Notes: generated by a model from the sequence alone, not told the origin. 64,000 nt of DNA from Ascochyta rabiei (GCF_004011695.2 NC_082420.1:992001-1056000); one strand, 5' to 3'; positions 36,701 to 48,412 are shown, numbered from the stretch's first letter. Translations and numbers: made by a program.

Positions 36701-39700
36701 CTTGGCGTGTTCGGATCCGGACGTGAGCATAGTCTCGTCCGTTGATCCACTCTTTTTGACTTGACATGCATCCCCAGCATTCCCAAAGTCAATGTGGCAT
36801 CGCAATCTGTGTTCAGTAAATCAGGGATCGCAAGCTATGATCTGTCAAGTGGCAGCGGGCTGTTGCATAAACAGCCCGATAACTGCGCCGTGAACATCGA
36901 CACGTGTTGCGGCGTGGTGAAGATTGCCAGGGCGTCACGTTGGTGCGATAGGCGACGAGAGGGTTACCTCCCTTTGTTAGCCAAAACCTATAATTACACA
37001 GATCTTGCACTGCGCGCTCGTTACGGATAGCAATGCCCATGCACTACCTGCAAACGGCTAAGCCAGAGCCCGAGATATCCTTAAGCTGAACGGCTGAGAA
37101 GCTAGCCAGCATCGCGTCTTCGAAAAACCACACCTCGAAAGGCCAACCGAGAAAACACCTCATACCGCGGACCATCAGACACGGAAGATATCGTCCATGA
37201 CACGCTGGGAACCAGGAACAACACCTTTCGAGAATCGTATGAGCAGAGCGGGTCGCGATCACAGCCTTTCCTGAACAGCAGAAGAGATCGAGCGTATGGT
37301 GGGCACAGTCTACCGAGGATCTGGTAATTTCGATACTCCGAAGCCTCAAGTACGCAGAATGAAATTTGTCGAAGCCTGGCAAGAGTCATGGTTTTACGGA
37401 TCGAAGGCTATCGCTGTCGTGATCTGTACCCCTACTGGGTCAATGCCCACGGGCCGCGGTAGTGATTGCCGAGCGTACGCTATGAAGCCGTCGCAATCTG
37501 AGCACTCACCGGTTTGACAATTATGCAAGGACTAGCTCCGCTGTTATTGAGACAGGTTGTTCGCGAGCTGGTAGTGGGTTACACATTCCAGCATGGATGA
37601 CAGCTTGTGCATGATAGAATTGCGATAGACTTGTATGCCAGCAAGTTACGAGAGCCGTGAAACCTCGGCGGGCGTTCCGGATCGGATTACATCTCCTAGC
37701 GGCGCGAGCTTGATTGGCCGGGGAGCCAAGACGCAGCTCCCACAACATCTGAGAATACCCGGAACTGGTCCCCGTGGATGCCCACAAAAGGTAACGCCGA
37801 CGAATTCCTGCGCACCGAACCCTGGGCACTACGCACAAGAGCACTTGGTAGCGAAATGGATCAACAGCAATGATGCAGTCTTTGTAGTGGATGTTCGTGG
37901 CCGTCAATGGAATAGCCGAGAGCGTATAAGCTTAATTTCGAGCATTGGGCAGGAGATGCCGACGTACGAAGCTGATGCCCCACACACTAGGATCCTGACC
38001 ATTGATCGAAACTCCGTAAGGATGACCTGGAGGCATAAGCCACGAACCACCGGTTTCGGATCCTTTGAAGGCTGTGGCTTGCAGTGCATCTCCCACCTCT
38101 TTTGCTCGGAAGTAAGGTGGCGCTGATTCTGTTCCTGAAGCCTCAGCCACGAAATGTTTCTTGGATTGTAAGTTCTGTGAACGTTGCACTGCTTTCGCGG
38201 TTCGGCAAGTGACGGTACCTAGACGAGCTTGGAATTGCCGCGCGACAGGCAGCGAAATGTGCGGGTCGGGGCGCTTGGAAAGAGGTCGTTGCTTAGCGTG
38301 ACGCTAATGAGGTTCCACGCGAAACCATCGCGGCTGCGAATTCAAGGGTCTAATGATGGTCGTCTGCTGGCGGCTGCACAGCGCCTGGCTCGGTTCGTTA
38401 ACCGATCACATCAAAACGGTTAAGACAGCCAAACATGCGGATGTTGGCGAGATGAAATGTGCCACAGCATGGAACATTTGGAACGCATTTGCAGGGAACT
38501 TTAGTGGCAGTCCGCTTGTAATCGATCGCCAACACTGACGTTGCGAACAATACGAAGCGCGATCTAGTTGCTGGACAGTTTGCCGCCAAATTGGGCAGCA
38601 TATGCGAGAACACTGCGGGGATCGTTAGGTCTGCACTTGAAGGCTACGCTGAATCAGAAATAGTTGACATGATAGGTGGCATCATTGCCTGTACAGTCTC
38701 TGTCGAACGTGCAGGTTGTGTTACATGCAAGAGAGTCGGAATTGTTCACAGGGAGAGTGAAGTGTTAGGATCGTCCCTCAGAACAGCTCGAAACTGCTGT
38801 ACTCTTGCTGAGAGCATGATCAAAAGATGCCGTTGCTAGTATGGCCTCGTCTGTGTGACCAAGCGGCAATGACCAGCGACTCAAGGGACTAGCGTTTGTG
38901 CAACGTTCTTGACGCCCTCCGCATGAGATGATTCCACGTCAAAAAACGGATGGTTGACCCGGTATGATGCAGCAATCGGCACGTGACAAGACAAATGCAC
39001 GAGGATTGATAGTGGGGTTGGGTCGTCAGTGCGTGGCTGAAGTGTTAGGCTGGTCGCTCTCAGACGCCACAAAATAACCCATCATTGGTTCAGCTTGACG
39101 CCAGGATAGAGCAGCGATGAGCGCTGCTTGCGGACCAGGGCGTTCTTGCGAAAAGCAGCCGGCGAGCGGCAGGGTGGCAATGGACGGGAAAATGCCAACT
39201 GGTTTTGCGGGTCCACGTTGGCTGACTGTCCAATGGAGTGCTTGAACAGTAGTAGAAAAACCACTCCAAAGTCTCGTCTGCAATGTATCACTGCTGGGCT
39301 TCATAGGTGGGTGCAAGCGTACCAAGAGCGTTGTCCAGGTGGCTACAGCGGGTCTTACTGGCCATGGCAGAAGCTGACTGTGAGTGTCTCCATCGTAGCG
39401 GCCTCGTATTTGTCATGGCCGGACCGTGTCTCGGACGGAGCACCGCCTTGTAGAGCCGGTGAGGCAGCGGGTGCCGACACCAAGACGCGTGATGGTCGCT
39501 AATGCCAGCCTTGTCCAGCAGCCCGCTTGAGATTGCAGTCATGTGAATCTAGAAGCTCTAGTTCTGCCCAGTTTGGCCTTTTCTGCGTAGCTCCAACGAA
39601 GAATAGGAGGTGATTCGTAGGAAGCGCGCTGGTCAAGTTGCGTACAGACTGCAACGGAGTAGCTCGTTGGGGTGGCAATAGCGTGCAGGCGGGGTGCAAT

Positions 39701-40861
39701 TTAACCAAACTGCTGGGTCACGCAGCGGATGAAAGATGACATGAGGGTCGTGCATGACTGAGGCAAGGACAGCTCAAAGGAAACGAGGTGCGTTGACGAC
39801 TTAGCTCGATCGAGAGAATGCTAAGGTGCTGGGACGCAGGGCTGCTGGGGTTCGATGTCAAGAACGATGAAGGTGGTGGACTTGTGACGTGCTCAATCTA
39901 TGCTGCGCTAAACGGCCCCCGCCCCGGCGACGATAAGAATCAAGGCCAGATGCCCATCTGTTAAGCGCCCGTCAAAACGCCAGAACCCTGCGATCAGCGG
40001 CGTGCAGGACGGAAGGGCGGTGTTGCAAAATGGGTCAGTGGACAGCGTGATGCCGTTTCTGGCTCTGCGTCTAAGGTACAACACGTAAGGTGCAAGGCAT
40101 TGACCAGTGAGCAGGGGTTGCAACAGCCGCTGTCCGCCCTTGCCGCAACGACAGATGGAGTGGACTACGGAAGAAGAGGCAGGTGGCGTAGCCAGCAAAA
40201 GACGTTTCTGCGCCTAATCACGCTGAAGTGGCACCTCATGTCTGTGCCGCGAATCAAGCGTGTTGCTGCCCACTCAGGACGAGACTTTCATGTGAAGGCT
40301 GCAGGCATCGTGCAGCCTTAAGCGCCTGCCGCTGGCATATTCGCGCAGTGCCACCCTGGTCCATCCAGGTTTGTCTGGCGTGCATCGCTTGGCACATGCA
40401 CGGCAGCCATCCCCGTGTGGGGCCCATGGGACCGCAAGTGTGCAGTGCAGAAAACGTCGTGGTGCCGGGATTGAACTATGCAGGGTTGAAAGGATGACCG
40501 TGCTTGAAGGGGACCACTGCGACCCCGTTGATATCGACTGGTGATGTGAAGGCGTCTCCAGGCACGAGCAAAGACCCAGCGAGGGTGTCAGAAGGAACAA
40601 AGCATGTATGCGGTGTGGTGTGTACGGACAAAAGTTTACAAGAAATCAAACTAAAGCAAGAAATCCATTCTAAGTCAATATACAATCTCTAACCCCAGGG
40701 CGCCCTTCAAAGCAGTGACAAAAACAGAGGTTCCATCTGTGGCTACGACTCCAACCTACCCAGATCAACCCAAAACTGCAACAAGATGACACAACGTATT
40801 CAATTTGTACCACCCACGCTCAGACGCAACGGCCCAGATAACCACTCCCATCAATCACCAT
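33777..40861. other. 7.1 kb region without a supported gene
   Basis: The flanking genes converge on this stretch, so neither needs promoter space here. Base composition looks ordinary, not strongly AT-rich. The longest frames are 163 aa (37635-38126, plus) and 128 aa (37521-37907, minus). They overlap each other and resemble nothing I know. No tRNA B-box with a matching acceptor stem and no rRNA were found. Local imperfect repeats of TGCCACGCG occur at about 35788-35842. A non-coding transcript, decayed genes or a gene with many small exons all remain possible. Confidence 0.5.
35788..35842. repeat. Imperfect short repeats of TGCCACGCG
   Basis: TGCCACGCG occurs three times at irregular spacing of about 17-21 bases, followed by a partial copy. 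The block is pyrimidine-rich. Function is unknown. Confidence 0.4.
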
Positions 40862-41983
40862 CTACAGCTTTGCGCAGAACTGTCTATCGCGACGGTAATG
40901 CGAGACCCTCGGATCCGCAGCAGACAGTCTTCTGCGATGGTGACAGCCATCATTCTCGTGTCTGGTAGATGATCAGCAATCGAGACATATCTTGAGCCAT
41001 ATCTCTGCTTACCGGCCACATGTATCCTTGCGTGCAAACCCCGCAGGGCAGTTGCGACACTTGTGTGATCTCTCTTTCAGATGGACGCTTCGGTGGTGCC
41101 TATCCAAATCGGTCCTACGAACGAAACTCCTTCCGCAGCCATCCCAGAGACAAACGTGATCCTTCTTCCTGTTCGGGTCGTGGGTTAACATGTGCTGCTT
41201 GTAGTTGTATTGACGCGAAAATCCTTTTTGACACATGAGACAACTGTACTGAGCTTGGCCGAGTTCAGTCTGTTTGCGGCTGCCTCGACGCTGTCGGTGT
41301 ACAGTAGTGGCAGGGAAGTCTGACTGTGATCCAGTACTCGTCTCCCTGGATGCTCGGCGGGGGGAAGGCTGGTCGTTGTACTCTGGTGCGGGTGCGGCCA
41401 TGTGTGTTGGTTCATACGCATTGTCATAGGAAAGAATGGAACCGCTGAGCCTTTCAGGAGCAACTGTCAAGGGGTACTGTCGCGAGGATGGTAGTGCTGG
41501 CTCACTGTGCCCGTAGCGTGCATCAGGAGTCCACACTTGGTCACCAAGCCTTACTGCACCTATTCCGTGACTAATCTCATGGTAGGTGTTGTCAGTTCCA
41601 TGATGAGAGTACACCGGGACCATGGACACCGACGACACCGACGATCGAGGCGACATTTGTGCGGCATTCCAAGGCTGTGGAGACCGAGCAACTGGATGTT
41701 CATATGCTCCTGACGACCAAGGGTCTGCGATCGGCTGCGTCATTGGAGGAAGCGTGCCAGTTGAGACGTGACCAGACCAGGAGTCTGAGGAGGATGGCGA
41801 CGAAGGCAGGGTTGTAGGAACCTGATGGCGGTAATTGTAGAGCCCAAGGCCTTGCGGGTGGTTCGGCATGGCTTCGTTCCGGCTTGAGGATAGGTAGGGT
41901 GGCTCAAGCATGGTGTCTGCTCTTGATGTATGCGTTTGATAGGGCGAGTTGAAAGGAGGTGTAGGCTGCTCTGCGTACTGCAT
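40862..41983 (-). CDS. C2H2 zinc-finger protein, probable transcription factor
   Basis: Exons in coding order are 41013-41983 and 40862-40961, giving 356 aa. The first 240 residues are disordered and rich in Pro, Ser, Tyr and His, as in activation or regulatory regions. Three C-terminal C2H2 fingers follow: C247/C250/H264/H268, C278/C283/H297/H301 and a third beginning C309/C312. The 51-base intron 40962-41012 falls inside the third finger. Splicing gives FARKDTCGRHENDGCHH, where a Cys or His after DG can serve as the fourth ligand. This FxRKD-x-x-x-RH-x-x-DGC pattern is common in fungal C2H2 factors. A basic tail ends the protein. Nuclear DNA binding is inferred; the target is unknown. Confidence 0.85.
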
Positions 41984-42780
41984 GTTGGCAAAGGGCTGTT
42001 GACAAAGGGCTGTTGTTCAAGGATATGAATCCAAGTATGATGTTCAACGGCGAGCAGTGTGTTTGGCAGGTAGAATTGAAGACAGTGAGAGCAAGTAGAG
42101 GCGTTTGGTGTTGTTGGATGATGAGTGGCACTGTAGGGCGTCCAGGCACCGGAATATATCTGCACGACGTAGGTGGTACAAAGAGTCCACAGATATAGGA
42201 TCGGATGCCGGTTTGCAGCACAGTGGCAGTGTCTTCTCGAAGCAGGTCGTTCGAACAGTGGGCTTTTGTAGGATAAGGCAGACTCGGAAATTGTACCAAT
42301 CGAGGAAAGACATGGGTATAGACATGATGGGCTCCAGCCGCGAGGCGGCAGCGCCTGTTAGCGGCATGGGCCAGGTTCCTGCGGAGGGCTGAGAAGGCGA
42401 AGGGTGTGCAAGAGTAGTAGTGCAAGTTATGCAGGCCCACACCCCAGCACAACTAGGTGGCGCGACCAGGGTGACCCACCCAGAGATCCAGTGTGTCGGG
42501 AAGCGCCTGGCGGGCCGACCGAAATTTAGATTTGCGCAGGCCGTAGCCTGAGGTGCAACGAACGGTGAGTGCGGCTGATCCCTAGCTGTGCTGCCTGTGC
42601 TTTTGATGAACTCCACACGGTTCGTTGTGACAACTGCGCAGCTTCAATGGCCTGCTGCTTTGACGTCTGTCACAGAGACGAGGAATATGACTCGATTCAA
42701 CTCGAATTGCTATTGAGATGTTCCTCAAAAAATGTGTGCCCACATACCCACATACTGCGGAAAACTATAAGCGCCGGCCA
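41984..42780. other. Intergenic region upstream of the C2H2 gene
   Basis: This holds the promoter of the zinc-finger gene and the terminator of the channel gene, both on the minus strand. Two overlapping minus-strand frames of about 180-190 codons (41904-42452 and 42044-42616) lack any family resemblance and are not called. Confidence 0.45.
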
Positions 42781-45700
42781 TCAAGCGACCTCGCTCGCTT
42801 CCCGCTGTTCCTGAAGCTGGCAAACAATAGCCGTTAGTGCGTCAACCTGGGTGGTGAGGTTGATGACGAGGGTTCTGAGTTGTGCATCTGGGTCTGCCAG
42901 CCCTGTTTCTGACTGAGGTAGGCCTGTGAACTGCGCTCTTCCTGCCGTGCTAGATGTCGCCTGAGTATCTGCTCTCAGCAGACGGGGCGAATTCACCGCC
43001 AGCCGCGGAGGTCTTTTCGTCACTGTAGGGGTTTGCGGACCACTGAAGGACATGAGCCCTACGTCACGCTTACGATAAACGTCGAGCTGTTCGTAAGCCC
43101 AAATAATGCCTACGAATGGTAGGTGCGTCGCCTTTAGAAGTACGATGCGTGCACTTCTCAGCTGTTCCGACGGCAGAATGAGCCTGAAAGGCCGTGTGCA
43201 GAGTGGAATCAGGTTCTAGGGACCGTCAGCTTTGGACTCATCTGCAAGTAGAGCTCTCGTGATAACACGATTCTGGCCGACAGGCCCACTTGCTCAAGAG
43301 AGCCTGGGCGGCAGCGTGAGGCTTATCACTTTGTTCTAATGATGCATCCGCAAGACGCCGTTCACCAAACTATACACTCGCCAGAGCCCGTTGGCTCTGT
43401 AGGACTTGGATAAAAGACCTCATGTTCTGTGGGATGAGAGAGGCTATGTCCTCGGCCTCTTTCGCGGCCCAGCGCTTAAAGCACGTTTCACAGCACCAAG
43501 AATAGCAGAAAGAGGCAGTACACTTACAAGTGGTGGCAGGAAGTACGTCAATCGATTTGAAGATGATGCTTCAAGGACGTAGACCGAGTAGCTGATCGTG
43601 CACTATGGTTAGAAAGTATAGAACAACTTTGGGCGGCGCACTAACATGAAGAGATACTCGTCGCGTGCATGCTCCAAAATCTACACAACAATCGGTTAGC
43701 TCTACCAAGACCCCAAATCAAACAATGCGCGAATGCAGTCCCTGCTAACAAGAAAGGAAAGGATGTAGAGGAGTTGTTGATCTGGTCGCCCATGTACAGA
43801 CCCGAGCGATCAACAAGCACCGGGGTGGCAGGCGACAATTTCCAACACCAAAATTGGAAAGTCTGCCTCGAAGGCTGAGGCTTCAAGAAATGGCTGTGTT
43901 GTTCGCACAGGTCTTGCGTTGTGATGCACCCACACATGGCGCCAAGACTAAGAAATAGAGCGATGAGAGCCAATGAAATCCGTGAGCTGGAAGCACGTAC
44001 CTTGCTTAGTGAATTACTCAGAAGAGAAATCAAACTGGTAATGAGAAGTATGTTTGTCAGAATGATGAATATGAGCTACATTTGCAGTCAGTAAAATAAG
44101 CGTCGAATCTCCGTTTCAAAGCCTTACCATAACCGGAGGCCCGAAGAACGGCGATCTAGAAACTTTTAGCAGCCAACTTTTGTGCTCAATGTCTTTGTAC
44201 ATACATTTCCTGGGCGACATCTGATAGTTCGAAATAGTCAGTGACAAGCCTAAATAAGGTTGATATCACTCACCAAAGCCGAGGTAGCTAGATCTGCAGG
44301 TAACCATCAGTATGCAATGCAATGCAATTTCAGGCAGCGTTCCACTCACCCAAAAAAGACTTTGATCAGGATCCAGCTCTATCGTACGATTTGTCAATAG
44401 CACGTGTCAAATAATTGTTTTGTGTAACTTACCATCTCCTGTGGTTTAAAGTGATCACGAGCCAGTAGGACAAAAGTAGTAAGAAAGCCTGTATGGCGGG
44501 TCAGTCCAATTCTGATGAAAAGAAGAATAGGAAAAAGCATTACCTAGGTATAGTATCAAGACAAGTGACAGGAATTTGACAAAGTCTTTCGTCTACTGTA
44601 GGTTAGATACGCATACATTTGCAGGCGATAGAAGAAGTTGCCCTACCATTTCTTTTAGGCAAGGAATCTCATATTTTTGTCAGTGGTTGTAGTCTTACCA
44701 AGAGATGACAGAAGGACCTACCAGAGTGCCGAAGTAGGGGTTCAAGCTCAGAAGAGAAAATATGCGTGGTACAAGGAACAGCGCCTCCAGACCAAGAACG
44801 TCGTAGGCGAGATCAATGGTATCTTTGTCGCCGTTTGTCAAGCCCACTATTCTCAGTGTACAGAAAGCCATGGCAACGACGACAATGCTGATGTCCCATG
44901 TCCACCAGAAATCCGATACATAGAAACTTGTCTGTCCTGCATCGAAATAATCCGCAAATTCATCGTAAGCGAAACTCGCTATCCACAGGTACAGCATGAT
45001 TTCGGGTACGGTGACTTTGTCTTGATCACGACGTACCAGTACTGCGTAATAGAGAGCCAAGAAGATTGCAAAAAAGAGCGTCTCGAAGATCTTCAAGTAT
45101 CGAGGAACACGCAAACGTGAGAATGGATCAGCCTGTTTGCGGTTATACTTCCTGGGTCGTTTTACGGAGTTAACGCTGAGCGTCTCCCAAAAGACGATAT
45201 CGCCGCGCCACAATCCATTGATGACTTTTTGTATTGGGCGCTGGCTCAGAAACTTCTTAGCACCACCTACTGCCGCTATCTCAAGCGCAGAAAGATTTTC
45301 GCAACGACTTTTGAGTGACCCAAACCTCGGATTCGCGGCATCGTCACTCCTTGTACCAAAATAGTCACCATCGGCTATGTCAAGCAAAGGTGTACGTTCA
45401 CCAGACCGAGCAGCGCTATGACCGTTCTGGTGGCAGTGATCGACCGCACTCGAGGCAGATTCACTGTCGGAATATGGAGCGGAAGGCAACTCGAGTAGCA
45501 AGAAGTCGATGACATCGCGGTCAGTAAGGCTGTTGAGAAACTGCCAGGCCACGAATTCGCAGGCGTAACCTCTCGCTTGATAGACGCCTGGCTCATCACT
45601 CGATTCCTCAAGAGCATCGAAGTGACCTTTCAGGGCTCTGATCCTCATCAGCATTTGCTTTCTCCTCAGGTGTACGCCATCGATGGCTGGAGTGATTGAC

Positions 45701-45993
45701 GCACAATAGGGCGGACACCAGAGCGGGGTGGTGCACCTGATTCGAAAGGTGGGTTATTAGAGGATGCAATGCACGACCATGTTGGCTGGTGCGGAAGTCT
45801 TCGAAGGTATGGGGAAGCTTGATGGTACGATCGAAGTATCTGGGCCGCCTCTTAGCTGTTGCCATTCTATGCTTCAATTGCTTCTAACTTACTGGCTTAG
45901 CTTGTCTACTAAGTCTGCGAAACTTTCCGCGCCGTCAATCTCAGGTATGCCAGCATCGTCAGTCGGCCATCTCGACACGGATAGCAGCGACAT
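42781..45993 (-). CDS. Yvc1-type TRP calcium channel, frame-shifted as read
   Basis: This is a vacuolar TRP cation channel releasing Ca2+. Proposed exons in coding order: 45893-45993, 45701-45839, 44722-45657, 44647-44667, 44544-44592, 44433-44489, 44350-44378, 44274-44293, 44205-44220, 44128-44155, 44001-44075, 43646-43680, 43528-43591 and 42781-43215. Together these would encode about 667 aa. Recognisable parts are HHPALVSALLC, RGYACEFVAWQFL, transmembrane stretches such as EIMLYLWIASFAYDEFADYF, the pore region SWILIKVFFGSSYLGFD with SPFFGPPVM, TNILLITSLISLLSNSLSK, YSVYVLEASSSNRL and a C-terminal coiled coil. Exon lengths sum to 2005, one base too many. In exon 44433-44489 the frame goes from GFLTTFVLLA to RDHFKPQEM only if one base near 44460 is ignored. 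The short introns 45658-45700 (43 bases) and 45840-45892 are the least certain joins. Confidence 0.82.
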
Positions 45994-46235
45994 GTTCGGT
46001 TGGTCCTTTCTCAAAAAGTTCGCGTGTAACCGTGTTGTCGCGTTTGTGGAGCGCGGCCTGCGAATGGCAGTCGCCGAAACGTCAGAGCTCCTTGGCACTG
46101 ATCCTCGTTCCTTCCCCCGCGTGTATTGTTCGCCAACTCAACATGGACCTTCAGGTCATGCGAGCGTCCGCAGGCCTTCAATGTTGCTCTATGGCTTTTG
46201 ATCACCACTGAGTGTAACCGTATGGCCCACCGACA
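45994..46235. promoter_or_regulatory. Short divergent promoter
   Basis: About 240 bases separate the channel gene start (minus) from the hypothetical gene (plus), if both starts are right. No motif was recognised. Confidence 0.35.
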
Positions 46236-47558
46236 ATGTCTCACGGAGCTGATTTCTGCGGAGACCGGCTACGCCTCCCCGCGTTCCTTCGTGTTGTTGA
46301 CGATGGTCTGCCCAAGCGACCGACGCGTCTCAGACGTCGCCTACCAGCTGTCGGGAATGGCTTTGAGGCTTCGAGCCATGACAGGCCCGACCACACTGAC
46401 AGTGCGATTGATTCTGCCGCAAAAGCCGCATATCAAGGATATTCTGATGATGTGTTACTTCTCGGCATTGAGCGCTCTACAACTTCGGGACAGCCACTGC
46501 CAGCACGGGAAGAGCTATCGCTGTTCGTTGCAGATAAAAGCGCCTATCAAAGAGATCGCGAGCACATCGAACCTGTCCTGCTCACATCTGATCAGCCAAC
46601 AGAGAAGCGTGCATCAGTCAAATCACTCACAACAGACACAAAGGTACCCAACAAGCCTTGCAAGGCACTAAGCACCCAGAAAAGACGGCAGCTACCTTTA
46701 AACGAACTCAATCTCATGCGATCTACGTCCTCAGATGGCCTACCTCAACCGAGTGTGAGATACAGCCCGGCAAGGCAGGTACCGTGGGATCAAGCTAACT
46801 ACCACATTCATTAGGATGCAGACAACATATTCGCTGCTCCTGTCGCAGCCGGTGATCCAATCGAAGATGGCCAGGTGGTCTCATGTGTATCTCTCGGAAC
46901 TGCTCATAAGCTACTGGCATCTCACCAAGTTGGAAAGTATCCTACGCGGAGTATAACAAAAACCTTCTTCGCCAGCTCGACGAAGCGCTCAGGGTTGATT
47001 TTGCGAGGACAGCTCGGCCGTCCCAGCTCAGTACAGCGCAATGGGGCACACCACAAGAAACTTTCGACATACACTTTTGCCACAGCGTCAGATGGCTTCG
47101 TTGGTGCCGAGCTTAGCATCCAGCGTAGGGGAGGACTTATGAAGCCACAGAACCACAACAAGACGCGGAGAAAGAAAACCATAATAGCTTCTGCAAGGCT
47201 TGTCTTAGCATCTGGGCACCTACCGATACCTCCGGTCGAGCATCACGTACAAGCTCTGCCTGTCGAACATCGTATGTCACCCCAAGGACAAGCTCGCATA
47301 AGCGATAGGCAGTCATTATCGGAGCGTGCGTTGACAGGGATTCCACGAACAATGAGTGAGAATGAAGCCAAGGAGCTCTACGATCACGATCTACGACGGG
47401 GCGAGAGCTCGATTCGAGATCAACATCCTAGCATTGCGGCACCCATCAGACGCGTCTCAGGGATCTTGAGCTCCCAAGGTTTCGGCAAGAAGTGCGTCCC
47501 GAGCAATGGACTGTACAGCGACAACAGTGACGCGCACCATGCTACTTGGCCTTCATAA
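46236..47558 (+). CDS. Hypothetical disordered protein
   Basis: Two frames, 46236-46778 and 46815-47558, join in phase across a possible 36-base intron. It has a GTACCG donor, a GCTAAC branch sequence and an ATTAG acceptor. The join gives SPARQ followed by DADNIFAAPVAAGDPIEDG, 428 aa in all. The protein is polar, with Ser, Arg, Gln and charged residues throughout. It has no membrane segment and no family I recognise. Without splicing the first frame stops after 192 codons. The 5' end is uncertain because a stop at 46215 lies just upstream of the ATG and an earlier exon could exist. A 36-base intron would be very short. Treat this as a probable but unproven gene. Confidence 0.45.
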
Positions 47559-47846
47559 CCTAGTCTATTAGCTCGTATCCCCACCTTCTCCACAGACACG
47601 GGTTGTTTTGATAGTGTAATATACAGCGGTGGTGCGTCTCACAGATCAGATGGTGTTGATGGGGACTTGGGAACACAATCTTCAGGAATGGAACACAGCG
47701 ATGGGTGTTATTTGCCCGAAGACGGTGTTACCGGCTCAGTGCACTCACTACACCTGAGCAGGCCATCTACAGATGCATATCGGATAAACATCGAGTTTTC
47801 GCTTTCTAATCTGCGTGTTGCATCGGCGCGAACGGTTTCCGGGTTA

Positions 47847-47878
47847 GGGCCTGTCTACTTCACACGATTTATCCGATT
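47847..47878 (+). repeat. Left terminal inverted repeat
   Basis: 32 bases starting GGGCCTGTCTACTT and ending ATCCGATT. They match the reverse complement of 48381-48412 at 31 of 32 positions. Confidence 0.9.
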
Positions 47879-47928
47879 CTTGGATCCAATAATCGGATCA
47901 ATCGGACGATTTCAGGAGTGTCTTGTAA

Positions 47929-47950
47929 AATCGGATGGGGGTGTCTACTT
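47929..47950 (+). repeat. Inner inverted repeat, left copy
   Basis: 22 bases containing ATCGGAT, a G run and GTGTCTACTT. They pair with 48258-48279 at 21 of 22 positions and share words with the outer terminal repeats in the opposite order. Confidence 0.85.
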
Positions 47951-48126
47951 ACATTATCTAATTACTAGTAGGGTCGTATTTTAGCTGCAGATGCTAGTAA
48001 ATAGTGTTAATAACCTATGTTGTTAACTATATAAGGTATAGACAATTAGACAATTGTAAAATCAGACTGCAAAGCCAAAATTGGGTTAGAGAGGTACCTG
48101 AAATTAATTGAGTTGTCCGATTATTG

Positions 48127-48192
48127 TTGCACGTAACCTGGTTCTCTGTTGCACGTGATCTGGCTTGCTGTTGCACGTGACCTAGGTCTGAT
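48127..48192. repeat. Three tandem 22-bp copies inside the element
   Basis: GTTGCACGT recurs at 48127, 48149 and 48171 with a regular 22-base period. The copies have diverged at a few positions outside that core. Confidence 0.8.
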
Positions 48193-48257
48193 CAGCCCCT
48201 AGGGTAGACTCTCTTTCAAAATACTATACAGTACCATACAAATTACAGACTCAGTCA

Positions 48258-48279
48258 AAGTAGACACCCCTATCCGATT
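48258..48279 (-). repeat. Inner inverted repeat, right copy
   Basis: Reverse complement of 47929-47950 with one mismatch. It begins AAGTAGACACCCC. Confidence 0.85.
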
Positions 48280-48380
48280 ATTGACGTGCCCTCACGACTC
48301 CTGCTGCGTCACCCTAGCAGGCACCGGCAGATGCTAACTACGCTAAAATCGACTAAAACGCACCTACCACACTCTTTAGA

Positions 48381-48412
48381 AATCGGATAAATCGTGTGAA
48401 GTAGACAAGCCC
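48381..48412 (-). repeat. Right terminal inverted repeat
   Basis: Reverse complement of the left repeat with one difference, five bases from the outer end. It is followed directly by the TTA target copy. Confidence 0.9.

Larger units (their letters stand above)
47847..48412. mobile_element. Non-autonomous inverted-repeat element (PIF/Harbinger-like MITE)
   Basis: A 566-bp AT-richer element bounded by 32-bp terminal inverted repeats at 47847-47878 and 48381-48412. They differ at one base (GGGCC versus GGGCT at the ends). TTA lies immediately outside both ends (47844-47846 and 48413-48415), the expected 3-bp target duplication. A TTA/TAA duplication and termini starting GGGC fit Tourist-type MITEs of the PIF/Harbinger superfamily; that class call is inferred from the ends. 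No transposase frame is present. A second inverted pair lies inside (47929-47950 and 48258-48279), sharing TGTCTACTT and ATCCGATT words with the outer repeats, so the element may be two related ones nested, or one with duplicated ends. Confidence 0.85.

Noticed and set aside
37635..38126. Plus-strand frame of 163 codons in the gene-poor region
   Set aside because: No resemblance to known proteins, overlapped by similar-sized frames on the other strand, no homogeneous codon use.
42044..42616. Minus-strand frame of 190 codons upstream of the C2H2 gene
   Set aside because: Overlaps another long frame on the same strand, no family match, probably leader or promoter sequence.
45764..46201. Plus-strand frame antisense to the first exons of the channel gene
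   Set aside because: The opposite strand continues in phase into the Yvc1 N-terminus, which explains the open frame.
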